Shown here piece by piece: positions 7,893 through 16,070 of a stretch of DNA of 42,151 nt; the stretch's first letter is position 1; the number at the start of each line of letters is the position of its first letter. A program made the position numbers and the translations under genes. The notes below the pieces were generated by a model, which was given only the letters and a program-made list of their open reading frames with translations, ran no database searches and had not been told where the DNA came from. Source of the DNA: Planctomycetota bacterium (GTDB lineage: Bacteria > Planctomycetota > Phycisphaerae > Phycisphaerales > SM1A02); the NCBI GenBank assembly GCA_016873255.1, contig VGXR01000017.1, positions 1-42,151 of the forward strand, given 5' to 3'.

Positions 7893-8780
7893 CTAGGCGC
7901 CCGCCGGCACGAAGTCAGGCTCCGACACCCGGGGAAGGAGCCCCGCATCCGCGGCGCGTCCCAGCAGCGTGCGCACCGCAAGCCGCCCCGTCGGGCCGCA
8001 GTCCAGGGTCCAGTGGTTGACGTACATCGCGATGAACCTGTCGGCCAGCTCGGGCGCCATGCCGTCGGCGAAGCCGAGCGCGTATCGCACGCTCTCCTCG
8101 CGGTGGTCGAGCGCGTACTGCACGCTGCGCGCGAGGAGCGCGCCGACCTCGAGGAGGGTTCCCGCCCCATGTCGATCGTCAAGCGCCCGCAGGACGCCGT
8201 TGGCGCCGAGCGGCAGCGGCAGGCCGGTCTGCGCCCGCCACCATCGCCCGAGGTCCTCCACGAGCACCAGCCCCTGCTCGGCGAAGGTGAGCTGGCCCTC
8301 GTGGATCACGATGCCCGCATCGAACTCGCCGGCGGCCACGCGCTCCGGGATCTCCTTGAACGGCACGGCGGTGGCCCGGAACGAGCCGGCCCCGAGCATG
8401 AGGTTGGTCGCGAGGAACGCGGTGGTGCCTTCGCCGGGGATGGCCAGGTGCGCGCCGCGGAGCGACTCCGGGCTGCGCGCGGTGCGGGCGACGACCTTGG
8501 GGCCGTAGCCGTCCCCGACCGAGCTGCCGCAGGCGGTGAGCGCGTAGCTCCCGGCGATGCGCGCATACGTGGCGCAGCTGAACGCGGAGATCTCCAGGAG
8601 GTCGCTTCCCGCCGCGGCTCGCTTGTTGAGCGCCTCGATGTCCGCCGCGACGGCCTCGAAGCGGAAGCGCGGCGATGCGATCCGCGGGGCCCTGCCGTCA
8701 AGCTCGAGGAGCGGCCACCACATGAACGCGTCGTCCGGGTCCGGTGAGTGGCCGAGGCGCAGGACGGGACGCGGATCCAT
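7893..8780 (-). CDS. mqnD: 1,4-dihydroxy-6-naphthoate synthase
   Basis: MqnD, 295 residues, converts cyclic dehypoxanthinyl futalosine to 1,4-dihydroxy-6-naphthoate in the futalosine route to menaquinone. It has a periplasmic-binding-protein-like fold. Diagnostic segments are LGHSPDPDDAFMWWPLL at the start, LEISAFSCATYARIAGSYAL, IPGEGTTAFLATNLML, and DAGIVIHEGQLTF. ATG 8780 is preceded by TAGGAT (8787-8792) at a 6-nt gap, so the mRNA should begin at the start codon. mqnC lies 5 kb away on the other strand, confirming the pathway. Confidence 0.95.
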   Translation of the reverse strand: MDPRPVLRLGHSPDPDDAFMWWPLLELDGRAPRIASPRFRFEAVAADIEALNKRAAAGSDLLEISAFSCATYARIAGSYALTACGSSVGDGYGPKVVARTARSPESLRGAHLAIPGEGTTAFLATNLMLGAGSFRATAVPFKEIPERVAAGEFDAGIVIHEGQLTFAEQGLVLVEDLGRWWRAQTGLPLPLGANGVLRALDDRHGAGTLLEVGALLARSVQYALDHREESVRYALGFADGMAPELADRFIAMYVNHWTLDCGPTGRLAVRTLLGRAADAGLLPRVSEPDFVPAGA

Positions 8781-8786
8781 GGATCC

Positions 8787-8824
8787 ATCCTAGCCCGCCG
8801 GCCGCGGCGCCCGGCGCGTATGGT
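8787..8824. promoter_or_regulatory. Divergent leaderless promoters mqnD / DUF885
   Basis: Minus-strand TAGGAT (8792-8787) ends 6 nt before the mqnD ATG. Plus-strand TATGGT (8819-8824) ends 6 nt before the DUF885 ATG (8831). Only 50 bp separate the two start codons. No TTGACA-like -35 is recognisable on either strand. Both genes would be transcribed without a 5' untranslated region. Confidence 0.6.
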
Positions 8825-8830
8825 GGTTGC

Positions 8831-10648
8831 ATGCTTCGCGCACTCGCCGTTGTCGCCGTCATGGGCGCCCCCGCACCGCTTGCCCACGCGCAGGCACCGA
8901 CGGCCTCGCAGCGCTGGCGCGACGTCATCGACGGGCTGCAGCGGTGGCGCGACACGGAGTGGCCCGAGGAGGCGCTCGCGAGCGGACGCCCCACGCCCTG
9001 CCCTGACCGGATCACCGACCCGTCCATCCGCGGCATCGAGAAGCGGCATGCCGAGCAGGGTCACTTCCTCGCGGACCTCCTGGAGATCGACCCGAAGCAG
9101 CTCAAGGGCGACGAGCTGCTCGGCTGGCAGCTGCTGACGCGGCAGCTGCGCGAGTCGCAGGACGGGCACCGGTTCCGCTCGTTCCTCATGCCGGTGGGCG
9201 GGCGCGGCGGACCGCAGCAGGACATCCCGCAGATGGCCGACCGCGTGCCGTTCCGCACGCCCGAGGACTTCGACAACTACCTGAAGCGGCTCACGGCCGT
9301 GCCGCAGGCCGTGCGCGACGTCCGTGCGCTGATGGAGACGGGCATGTCGGAGGGACGCATGCCGTCGAAGGCCACCATGAAGGACCTTCCGGCGCAGTTC
9401 GACGCGGTGCTCAAGGGCAACCTCGAGCCGCTGCGCGCTCCGATGGCCGCGCTGCCCGACTCGATCCCCGCAGCGCGGCAGCAGGCCATGCGCGCGGAGC
9501 TGGACGACACGCTCGGGAAGGTGCTTGCCGAGCTCGGGCTGTTCCGCGACTGGGTCACCGGGACCTACCTGCCGGCCTGCCGCGACACGGTGGGCGCGCT
9601 GCACCTCCCCGACGGGCGCGCGTGGTACGACCACGCGCTCCGCGTGCACACGACCACGGACATGACGGCGAAGGAGATCCACGAGACGGGTCTCGCCGAG
9701 GTCCGGCGCATCCGCGCCGAGATGATGGAGGTGATCGGGCGCACCGACTGGATGCAGTCCGCCGCGCCGGCGGCGGCGGCCACGGACGACGAGCGGTTCG
9801 CGGCCTTCGTCCGCTACCTGCGCACCGACCCGCGCTTCTATGCAAGGAGCGACGAGGAGCTGCTCAGCAGGTACCGCGACACCTGCAAGCGGATCGACGC
9901 CAAGCTGCCTGCGCTCTTCGGCACGCTGCCGCGCAACCCCTACGGGGTGCGCGCCGTGCCGAAGTTCATGGCCCCGACGCAGACCACGGCCTACTACATG
10001 CCCGGGTCGCTGCGCGCGGGCAACCCCGGTTGGTTCTACGCAAACACCTACGCGCTGGAGCAGCGGCCGCTCTACGAGATGGTGCCGCTGTCGCTGCACG
10101 AGGCCGTGCCCGGCCACCACCTGCAGATCTCCATCGCGCAGGAGCTGCCCGACCAGCCCGAGTTCCGCCGCGACATGCACTTCACGGCGTACGTGGAGGG
10201 ATGGGCGCTCTACGCCGAGCGCCTGGGAATCGAGATGGGCTTCTTCAAGGACGACCCGTACGCGGACTTCGGCCGGCTGACCTACGAGATGTGGCGCTCC
10301 ACGCGCCTGGTGGTGGACACCGGCATCCACGCCATGGGCTGGGGCAAGGAGCAGGCGATGGACTTCATGAAGCGCAACACCGCGCTGAGCGAGCTGAACA
10401 TCGAGCGCGAGGTCGACCGCTACATCGACTGGCCCGGGCAGGCGTGCGGCTACAAGATCGGCGAGCTGCGCATCCGCGCGATGCGCGCCAAGGCCGAGGC
10501 CGCGCTGGGGACCGGGTTCGACGTGCGTGCCTTCCACGATGCCCTGCTGGGCGCGGGAGCGCTCCCGCTCGACGTGCTCGAGGTGCGCATCGATGCGTGG
10601 ATCGCCGCGCGGAAGGCTCAGGCCTCGTCGGCCCAGCCGTCGTCCTGA
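8831..10648 (+). CDS. Secreted DUF885 family peptidase-like protein
   Basis: 605 residues. ATG 8831 begins a clear signal peptide (LRALAVVAVMGAPAPLAHAQA). The remainder is a helical DUF885 domain: PNPYGVRAVPKF-like PYGVRAVPKFMAP, AYYMPGSLRAGNPGWFYANT, the metal motif HEAVPGHHLQ (His423, Glu424, His429, His430), then FTAYVEGWALYAERLG and YIDWPGQACGYKIGEL. These match the zinc carboxypeptidase-like DUF885 family, which includes experimentally unassigned putative peptidases. Its last 31 bp overlap the 3' end of the convergent hydrolase gene. The family call is secure; substrate unknown. Confidence 0.92.
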   Translation: MLRALAVVAVMGAPAPLAHAQAPTASQRWRDVIDGLQRWRDTEWPEEALASGRPTPCPDRITDPSIRGIEKRHAEQGHFLADLLEIDPKQLKGDELLGWQLLTRQLRESQDGHRFRSFLMPVGGRGGPQQDIPQMADRVPFRTPEDFDNYLKRLTAVPQAVRDVRALMETGMSEGRMPSKATMKDLPAQFDAVLKGNLEPLRAPMAALPDSIPAARQQAMRAELDDTLGKVLAELGLFRDWVTGTYLPACRDTVGALHLPDGRAWYDHALRVHTTTDMTAKEIHETGLAEVRRIRAEMMEVIGRTDWMQSAAPAAAATDDERFAAFVRYLRTDPRFYARSDEELLSRYRDTCKRIDAKLPALFGTLPRNPYGVRAVPKFMAPTQTTAYYMPGSLRAGNPGWFYANTYALEQRPLYEMVPLSLHEAVPGHHLQISIAQELPDQPEFRRDMHFTAYVEGWALYAERLGIEMGFFKDDPYADFGRLTYEMWRSTRLVVDTGIHAMGWGKEQAMDFMKRNTALSELNIEREVDRYIDWPGQACGYKIGELRIRAMRAKAEAALGTGFDVRAFHDALLGAGALPLDVLEVRIDAWIAARKAQASSAQPSS

Positions 10649-11298
10649 AGCCACGGGTTGGAACGCCGCTCGGCGCCGATGGTGGTCGACGGGCCGTGCC
10701 CCGGGTGCACGCGCATCCCGTCGGGGAGGCGCATCAGCACCTCGTGCAGCGATCGGTGCATCGCCGCGGGGTCGCTCGTCGGGAAGTCGACGCGGCCGAT
10801 GGAGCCCGCGAACAGCGTGTCGCCCACGATCGCCTCGCCGGCCTCGTCGCACGCCAGCGTGACGCTGCCGGGGCTGTGGCCGGGCGTGTGCAGCACCCGC
10901 CAGCGCGACCCGCCGAGCGCGAGGGCGTCGCCGTCGGCGAGCGTGCCGTCCGCGGGCCGGGTGGTGATGGGCACGCCAACGAACGCGCTCAGGTTGAGCT
11001 GCGGGTCGTCGAGGAACGCGTGCTCGGCCCGGTGGAGCAGGACGCGCGCCTGCGGGAATGCCGCGCTGGCGGCGTCGAGCCCGGCGATGTGGTCCGCGTG
11101 GGCGTGCGTCAGGAGGATGCGCGAGGGCACCAGGCCCTGCGAGCGCACGAGGTCGATCACCGGCCGCGGCCCCTCGCCCGGATCCACGATCCAGCACTCG
11201 GCCCCCTCCGCGGAGCCGCCGGGCGCGGGCACCCAGACCACGTGGCAGTTGGTCTGGAACCCGCCGAGCGGGAACGATCGGATCACGGGGCGCGACAT
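10618..11298 (-). CDS. Metallo-beta-lactamase-fold hydrolase (glyoxalase II-like)
   Basis: 226 residues with the full dinuclear metal set: THAHADH (His65, His67, Asp69, His70), His141 in HTPGHSPGS, Asp160 in VGDTLFAGSIGR, and a late His in HPGHGPSTTIG. These are the signatures of the glyoxalase II / hydroxyacylglutathione hydrolase-like branch, which cleaves thioesters or related substrates in the cytoplasm. The start at 11298 is supported by TACCCT (11305-11310) with a 6-nt gap. The frame remains open far upstream, but that is only a shadow of the divergent lipoprotein gene. The 3' end overlaps the DUF885 gene by 31 bp tail-to-tail. Confidence 0.9.
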   Translation of the reverse strand: MSRPVIRSFPLGGFQTNCHVVWVPAPGGSAEGAECWIVDPGEGPRPVIDLVRSQGLVPSRILLTHAHADHIAGLDAASAAFPQARVLLHRAEHAFLDDPQLNLSAFVGVPITTRPADGTLADGDALALGGSRWRVLHTPGHSPGSVTLACDEAGEAIVGDTLFAGSIGRVDFPTSDPAAMHRSLHEVLMRLPDGMRVHPGHGPSTTIGAERRSNPWLQDDGWADEA

Positions 11299-11304
11299 GC
11301 CCGG

Positions 11305-11322
11305 AGGGTACGCAGGTATCGT
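11305..11322. promoter_or_regulatory. Divergent leaderless promoters of hydrolase and HEAT lipoprotein
   Basis: Within a 30-bp gap, minus-strand TACCCT (11310-11305) ends 6 nt before the hydrolase ATG, and plus-strand TATCGT (11317-11322) ends 6 nt before the GTG at 11329. The two -10 elements are only 6 bp apart, so two RNA polymerases could hardly occupy them together; mutually exclusive firing is an inference. Confidence 0.55.
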
Positions 11323-11328
11323 TCCCGC

Positions 11329-12156
11329 GTGGCCCACGGAAGGACCCGCATCCCCGCCCTGCTTGCGACCGCCGCGTGCGCGCTGGCCGGCTGCGACCAG
11401 ATGTCGAGCGACTTCGGGGATGCCTCCAACGCGCTGTTCCCGCCTTCTCCGGCCGAGGCTGGCCGCTGGGCGGTGGACGACAGCGACCCGGAGAACCAGC
11501 GCCGCGGCGTGCTGCTCCTGGGCAACTCGAGCTTCGGCGGCGACACCGTCTACGTCAACCTGTACCGGCTCTACATCGAGGAGAACACGGACCCCGTGGT
11601 GAAGGCCACGGCCATCCAGGCGCTGGCGCGCCATGCCGGGGCCGACGACGCGCAGCTGATCGCCAAGCAGCTCGACAGCACGGTCGAGCAGATCCGGATC
11701 GCGGCCGCCAAGGCGCTGCAGCGCGTTCACGACCCGCGCGTCGCGGACACCATCTGGAAGAAGATGATCAACGAGGAGGAGCCCGCCGCGGTGCGGGTGG
11801 AGCTCGCGATCGCGCTCGGCCAGTACCCCTCGCGCGACGTGTTCGAGGCGCTCTGCAGCGCACTCGACGACCGCGAGCTGGCGGTCAACCTCGCGGCCGC
11901 GAACAGCCTGCGCCTCCTGACGGGCGCCGACTTCGGGCTCGAACCCGCGCTGTGGCGGAGCTGGGCCGACGCCACGGCCAGCCCCCTGCGCGCCGACGTG
12001 CCCTACTACTACCCCACCTTCGAGCGCCAGCTCGGGTTCGGCGACTACCTGATGTTCTGGGCCATCCCCACGTTCGAGGAGCCCGGCGTGCCGTCGGGCC
12101 TCCGCGAGCCCGCGGCGCCAGCCCCCGATGCCGCGCCGGCACCGGCCGCGGGCTGA
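11329..12156 (+). CDS. HEAT-repeat lipoprotein
   Basis: 275 residues. The GTG start gives a short signal ending in the lipobox LAGC (MAHGRTRIPALLATAACALAGC), so the protein is expected to be lipid-anchored. Helical HEAT-like repeats follow: VVKATAIQALARHAGADDAQL, VEQIRIAAAKALQRVHDPRV, AVRVELAIALGQYPSRDVF, and LAVNLAAANSLRLLTGADF. The C-terminus is an Ala/Pro-rich tail. HEAT repeats generally serve as protein-binding scaffolds; no enzymatic motif is seen. TATCGT lies 6 nt before the GTG. Similar small HEAT lipoproteins are common in planctomycetes; the role here is unknown. Confidence 0.8.
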   Translation: MAHGRTRIPALLATAACALAGCDQMSSDFGDASNALFPPSPAEAGRWAVDDSDPENQRRGVLLLGNSSFGGDTVYVNLYRLYIEENTDPVVKATAIQALARHAGADDAQLIAKQLDSTVEQIRIAAAKALQRVHDPRVADTIWKKMINEEEPAAVRVELAIALGQYPSRDVFEALCSALDDRELAVNLAAANSLRLLTGADFGLEPALWRSWADATASPLRADVPYYYPTFERQLGFGDYLMFWAIPTFEEPGVPSGLREPAAPAPDAAPAPAAG

Positions 12157-12197
12157 GCGGACCGTCCGCGCGAGCGGGCACGCGTAGACTCGGCCCC

Positions 12198-13772
12198 TTG
12201 GCCAGTTCCCGCCAACCCAGCGACGGGCGCGACGAGCGCGACGAGCTCCGGCGCCTTGCCGCCGAGGGCGACGTCGACGCGTTCGGCGACCCCGCGCTGT
12301 CGGTGGCCGCCGCCGAGGCGGCCGCGGACGACGAGCGCATCATCCGCAGCGGGCGGCTTGCGGGCAAGGGGCTGTGGGAGTCCATCTGGATCCTCGCGGT
12401 GCCGGTGCTCGTGCAGCAGCTGATGGCCGCGATGGTCGGCACCACCGACACCCTGCTCGCGGGCAACCTGCCCGAGGGCACGGCGGGAGCGGCGCTCGAC
12501 GGCGTCGGGTTCAGCGCGAGCTTCCTGTGGGTGGCATCGATCGTCCTCATGGGCCTCGGGATCGGCGCGCAGGCCATCATCGCCCGCGCCATGGGCAAGG
12601 GCGACCCCGACGAGGCGCGGCGCGCGGGCGGCTCGGCCATCACCGCGAGCTTCGCGGCGGGCATCGTGGGCGGCGTGGCCGTCTGGTTCACGGGGCCGCT
12701 GGCCGCGGGGTGGATGGGGCTCTCCGGCGAGGCGCTCCGGTACGCCACCGAATACGTCCGGATCGTGGCGCTGAGCCTGCCGTTCATGTCGCTGATGACC
12801 GTCGGCGGGATGGCGCTGCACGGCGCGGGCGAGACCGCCCGGCCGAGCACCATCGCGGTGGCGGTCAACGTGGTGAACGTGCTCTGCTCGTGGGCGCTGT
12901 CGGGCGTGGTGGTGCGCTTCGGCGACGCGACGGTTCCGAACCCGGTGCCGCTCGACCCGGTCGACTGGGGCGTCTGGGGCATTGCCGCAGGCACGGCCAT
13001 CAGCTACGCGGTCGGCGGGGCATGGACCTTCGTGGTGCTGCTCCGGGGCGTCAAGGACTTCCGCGTGCGAGGCGAGGACCTGCGTGCGGACGGTCCCATG
13101 CTCGCGCGGATCCTGCGCCTCGGCATTCCCAACATGCTGGAGGGCGCCACCATGTGGGCCACCACCAGCATCGGCGTGACCAAGTTCATCGGCATGGTCG
13201 CGCAGGCCGAGGGCGGACCGGCAGGACCGGTGAACGGCCTCTTCGGCGCGCACATGGTGACGGTGCGGTGGGAGGCGTTCAGCTTCCTGCCCGGGTTCGC
13301 CATGGGCACGGCGGCAGGCGCGCTGGCGGGCCAGTACCTCGGCGCGGGCTCGGTGGCGCTCGCGCGGCGCGCCATCTGGGCGTGCCTCTGGGTGGCGATG
13401 GCCATGATGGGCGTGCTCGGCATCCTGTTCATGGCGGCGGGCGAGCCGCTCGCGCGCCTGATGAGCCGCGATCCCGTCATCCTGGCCGAGGTGCCGAAGA
13501 CGCTCTTCATCTGCGGCATCGTGCAGGTCTTCTTCGCGATGGGGCTGGTGATCAGGCAGGGCCTGAAGGGCTGCGGCGACGCCAAGGGCACGCTGGTCAT
13601 CACGCTGGTGTCCACCGTGCTGGTGCGCGTGCCGCTTGCCTACCTCTGCGGCGTGGTGCTCGGCTGGGGCCTCGCCGGCATCTGGATCGGCCTCTGCGTC
13701 GAGCTCGGGGTCCGCGGCCTCCTCTTCCTCGGGCGATTCGTCCGGGGCGGATGGGAGAAGGCACGCGTCTGA
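12198..13772 (+). CDS. MATE family efflux transporter
   Basis: 524 residues. A charged N-terminal extension (about 55 residues) precedes about twelve transmembrane segments. MATE features include ILAVPVLVQQLMAAMVGTTDTLLAG near the first helix, GIGAQAIIARAMGKGDPDEARRAGG, and in the second half FLPGFAMGTAAGALAGQYLGAG, and VIRQGLKGCGDAKGTL. It exports cationic compounds in exchange for H+ or Na+. The start is TTG 12198: TAGACT (12185-12190) ends 7 nt before it, matching the leaderless pattern of neighbouring genes; the frame is open upstream but overlaps the lipoprotein gene. A downstream ATG would remove only part of the extension. Confidence 0.9.
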   Translation: MASSRQPSDGRDERDELRRLAAEGDVDAFGDPALSVAAAEAAADDERIIRSGRLAGKGLWESIWILAVPVLVQQLMAAMVGTTDTLLAGNLPEGTAGAALDGVGFSASFLWVASIVLMGLGIGAQAIIARAMGKGDPDEARRAGGSAITASFAAGIVGGVAVWFTGPLAAGWMGLSGEALRYATEYVRIVALSLPFMSLMTVGGMALHGAGETARPSTIAVAVNVVNVLCSWALSGVVVRFGDATVPNPVPLDPVDWGVWGIAAGTAISYAVGGAWTFVVLLRGVKDFRVRGEDLRADGPMLARILRLGIPNMLEGATMWATTSIGVTKFIGMVAQAEGGPAGPVNGLFGAHMVTVRWEAFSFLPGFAMGTAAGALAGQYLGAGSVALARRAIWACLWVAMAMMGVLGILFMAAGEPLARLMSRDPVILAEVPKTLFICGIVQVFFAMGLVIRQGLKGCGDAKGTLVITLVSTVLVRVPLAYLCGVVLGWGLAGIWIGLCVELGVRGLLFLGRFVRGGWEKARV

Positions 13773-13801
13773 GCCGCATGCCTTCCTAGAATGGACCCTC
13801 C

Positions 13802-15217
13802 GTGCCCGCCCCCGCCCTGCATCCCGCGATCGACCCGCTCGCCGACGACGGCTTCATGGAGGCCGTGTCCGCGGGCGCGGCGAGGCTGACGCCCGAGCAG
13901 GGCCTGCGGGTCCTGCGCGAGATGCCGCTCGAGGACCTCGGCATGTGGGCCGACCGCCGCTGCCGCGCGGTGCACGGCGACCACCTCCGCACCTACGTCA
14001 TCGACCGCAACATCAACTACACCAACGTGTGCACGGCCAAGTGCACCTTCTGCGCGTTCCGGCGGGACGCCGGCGACCACGACTCGTACACGCTCTCCTA
14101 CGACGAGCTGCTCGGCAAGGTGCAGGAGCTGGTCTCCATCGGCGGTACGCAGATCCTGATGCAGGGCGGCATGAACCCCGAGCTGCCGCTCGGCTGGTAC
14201 CTCGACCTGCTGCGCGAGATCAAGCGCCGCTTCCCGCAGGTCCACGTGCACGCCTTCAGCCCGCCCGAGTTCGTGGAGTTCGTGAACTTCTTCGACCCGC
14301 CGGGCGACGACTACCGCGCCAAGGTGCGCGGCGTGATGCTGCAGCTCAAGGCCGCGGGCCTCGACAGCGTGCCGGGCGGCGGCGGCGAGATCTTCGCGCC
14401 GGCCGTGCGCAGCAAGATCGGCCTCGGCAAGTGCACCGCCGAGGCGTGGCTCACCACCATGCACGTGGCGCACGAGCTGGGCATGAACACCTCGAGCACC
14501 ATGATGTTCGGGCACATCGAGGGGCACGCCGACCGCATCCACCACATGGACCTCACGCGCCGCTGGCAGGACCGCGCCATCGCGGACTTCGCGGCGCAGG
14601 GCGGCGGCCGCTACAAGGCCTTCATCTCGTGGCCGTTCCAGCGCGAGAACACGCCGCTCGGGCGTGCCAAGGAATGGGGCCAGGGCCAGGGGGACGACCC
14701 CTCGCAGCCCTTCCCGGGCGACGCGGTCGCCAGGCTCGACGGCACGGGAACGAAGGACGCGCACCCCGAGTTCGGCCGCCGCGTCCGCATGGCCGGCGCC
14801 ACCGAGTACCTGCGCACCCAGGCCACCAGCCGCCTCTACCTCGACAACGTCCACTCGATCGGCGCCAGCTGGGTCACCATGGGCCCGCACGTCGGCCAGG
14901 TGGGCCTGCGCTACGGCGCCAACGACATGGGCAGCGTGATGATGGAGGAGAACGTGGTCTCGAGCGCGGGCACGGTGCACTGCCTGAACGAGCCGCTCCT
15001 CTGCCGCCTGATCCGCGACGCCGGGTTCCTGCCGGCGCAGCGCGACAACTCGTACGACCTGCTGAAGGTGCACGACGGCCCGGACTCGCCGGACCTGCGC
15101 GTGACCGACTGGAGCGAGTTCCGCTCGAAGCCCATGCACCAGCAGGCACCGCGCGCGCCGAAGCCGGCGGACGCGGTGCCGCTCACGGTGACGGCGGCAC
15201 TGCCTGCGAAGGCGTGA
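13802..15217 (+). CDS. mqnC: Cyclic dehypoxanthinyl futalosine synthase
   Basis: Radical-SAM enzyme of 471 residues that cyclises dehypoxanthine futalosine in menaquinone synthesis. The 4Fe-4S cysteines are Cys77, Cys81 and Cys84 (NVCTAKCTFCAF). The MqnC-specific stretches DRNINYTNVC, GGTQILMQGG, SPPEFVEFVNFF, IGASWVTMGPHVGQV and GANDMGSVMMEENVVSSAG distinguish it from MqnE. Start GTG 13802: TAGAAT (13787-13792) lies 9 nt upstream. An insertion of about 35 residues (KEWGQGQGDDP to HPEFG) interrupts the usual NTPLGR...-helix region. Its final 35 bp overlap the convergent zinc-ribbon gene. The enzyme product feeds MqnD, encoded at 7893-8780. Confidence 0.94.
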   Translation: MPAPALHPAIDPLADDGFMEAVSAGAARLTPEQGLRVLREMPLEDLGMWADRRCRAVHGDHLRTYVIDRNINYTNVCTAKCTFCAFRRDAGDHDSYTLSYDELLGKVQELVSIGGTQILMQGGMNPELPLGWYLDLLREIKRRFPQVHVHAFSPPEFVEFVNFFDPPGDDYRAKVRGVMLQLKAAGLDSVPGGGGEIFAPAVRSKIGLGKCTAEAWLTTMHVAHELGMNTSSTMMFGHIEGHADRIHHMDLTRRWQDRAIADFAAQGGGRYKAFISWPFQRENTPLGRAKEWGQGQGDDPSQPFPGDAVARLDGTGTKDAHPEFGRRVRMAGATEYLRTQATSRLYLDNVHSIGASWVTMGPHVGQVGLRYGANDMGSVMMEENVVSSAGTVHCLNEPLLCRLIRDAGFLPAQRDNSYDLLKVHDGPDSPDLRVTDWSEFRSKPMHQQAPRAPKPADAVPLTVTAALPAKA

Positions 15218-16070
15218 CGGGCGGGCGCCAGCGCAGCGCGTCGGCGACGCCCTTGCCGCACTCCGGGCAGCCCGATCCCTCGAGCCGGTAGAGCAGGAAC
15301 CCGCACGCGCACCGCGGCTCGTCCACCACCACGCGGATCGAGAGCCGGCATCCCGGGCACAGCGCGTCCGTGTTGGCCTCGATCGCCGGCATCGCGCCGC
15401 AGCGTGGGCAGCGCACCTCCACGGCCAGGTGCCGGTCGCCGAGCCGCGGGTCGCTCGACTGCGCGGTGCGCCGCGCGAGCAGAACCAGGATCGGCTGCGC
15501 GATGGTGCCCGCAAGCGAGATGACCGCCGAGGCCCCGAGCGCACGCGCGAACCAGTCCGGGCTGACCACGAGCCCGATGAACTGCTCGGCCGTGTCGGGG
15601 TCGATGCAGGCAAGGACGGCGATCGTTGCCCAGCCGCTGATGAGCGCGAACGTCCCCCACCGCACCGGCGCGATCGCGGCGCCGGTCGCGCGCGAGAACG
15701 TCAGCACCCCGCCCCATGCGGTCCACACGGCCAGGGCAAGCGATGCCAGCCCGGCCCGGAGCGTCAGCTCGCCCACGCTGCGGCCGAGCGGCGTAGAGGC
15801 AACCCAGAGGCTGGCGATGCCGGCAGCCGTGGCGAGCGCTGCAGCGACCATGCCGACGCGCATCCACGCGCGATGGCGGCCCCGGTCGGCAACCCACGCC
15901 TGAACGAAGACCAGCAGGCAACCGCCCGCGAGGATGAACGCAGAGAAGAGCCAGTACTCCTGCCGGACGATGCCGAAGATGAACGCCAGCCCGCTGAGCA
16001 CCGCGGCCCCGATCGTCGCGAGGAACGCACGCAGCGCGATGGCGCTGCCGTCAAGGCGCGCGCTGCTCAC
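15183..16070 (-). CDS. Membrane protein with C-terminal double zinc ribbon
   Basis: 295 residues. GTG 16070 overlaps the stop of the upstream gene as GTGA, so the two are coupled. Six or so hydrophobic helices occupy residues about 12-215. Then two cysteine clusters follow: RCPRCG with CPGC, and RCACGFLLYRL with CPECG; the last resembles the N-terminal ribbons of the neighbouring proteins but placed at the C-terminus. No enzymatic motif. The ribbon may bind zinc for protein or nucleic-acid contact; function is unknown. The long open frame upstream of 16070 is a shadow of the preceding gene. It overlaps mqnC by 35 bp at the 3' ends. Confidence 0.72.
   Translation of the reverse strand: MSSARLDGSAIALRAFLATIGAAVLSGLAFIFGIVRQEYWLFSAFILAGGCLLVFVQAWVADRGRHRAWMRVGMVAAALATAAGIASLWVASTPLGRSVGELTLRAGLASLALAVWTAWGGVLTFSRATGAAIAPVRWGTFALISGWATIAVLACIDPDTAEQFIGLVVSPDWFARALGASAVISLAGTIAQPILVLLARRTAQSSDPRLGDRHLAVEVRCPRCGAMPAIEANTDALCPGCRLSIRVVVDEPRCACGFLLYRLEGSGCPECGKGVADALRWRPPVTPSQAVPPSP

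Noticed and set aside
8306-11197. 963-codon minus-strand open frame
   Set aside because: It lies across the DUF885 gene and two real minus-strand genes in another frame, and its translation contains no recognisable domain.
13802-15217. MqnE (aminodeoxyfutalosine synthase)
   Set aside because: The NINYTNVC and GANDMGSVMMEENVVS segments are those of MqnC.
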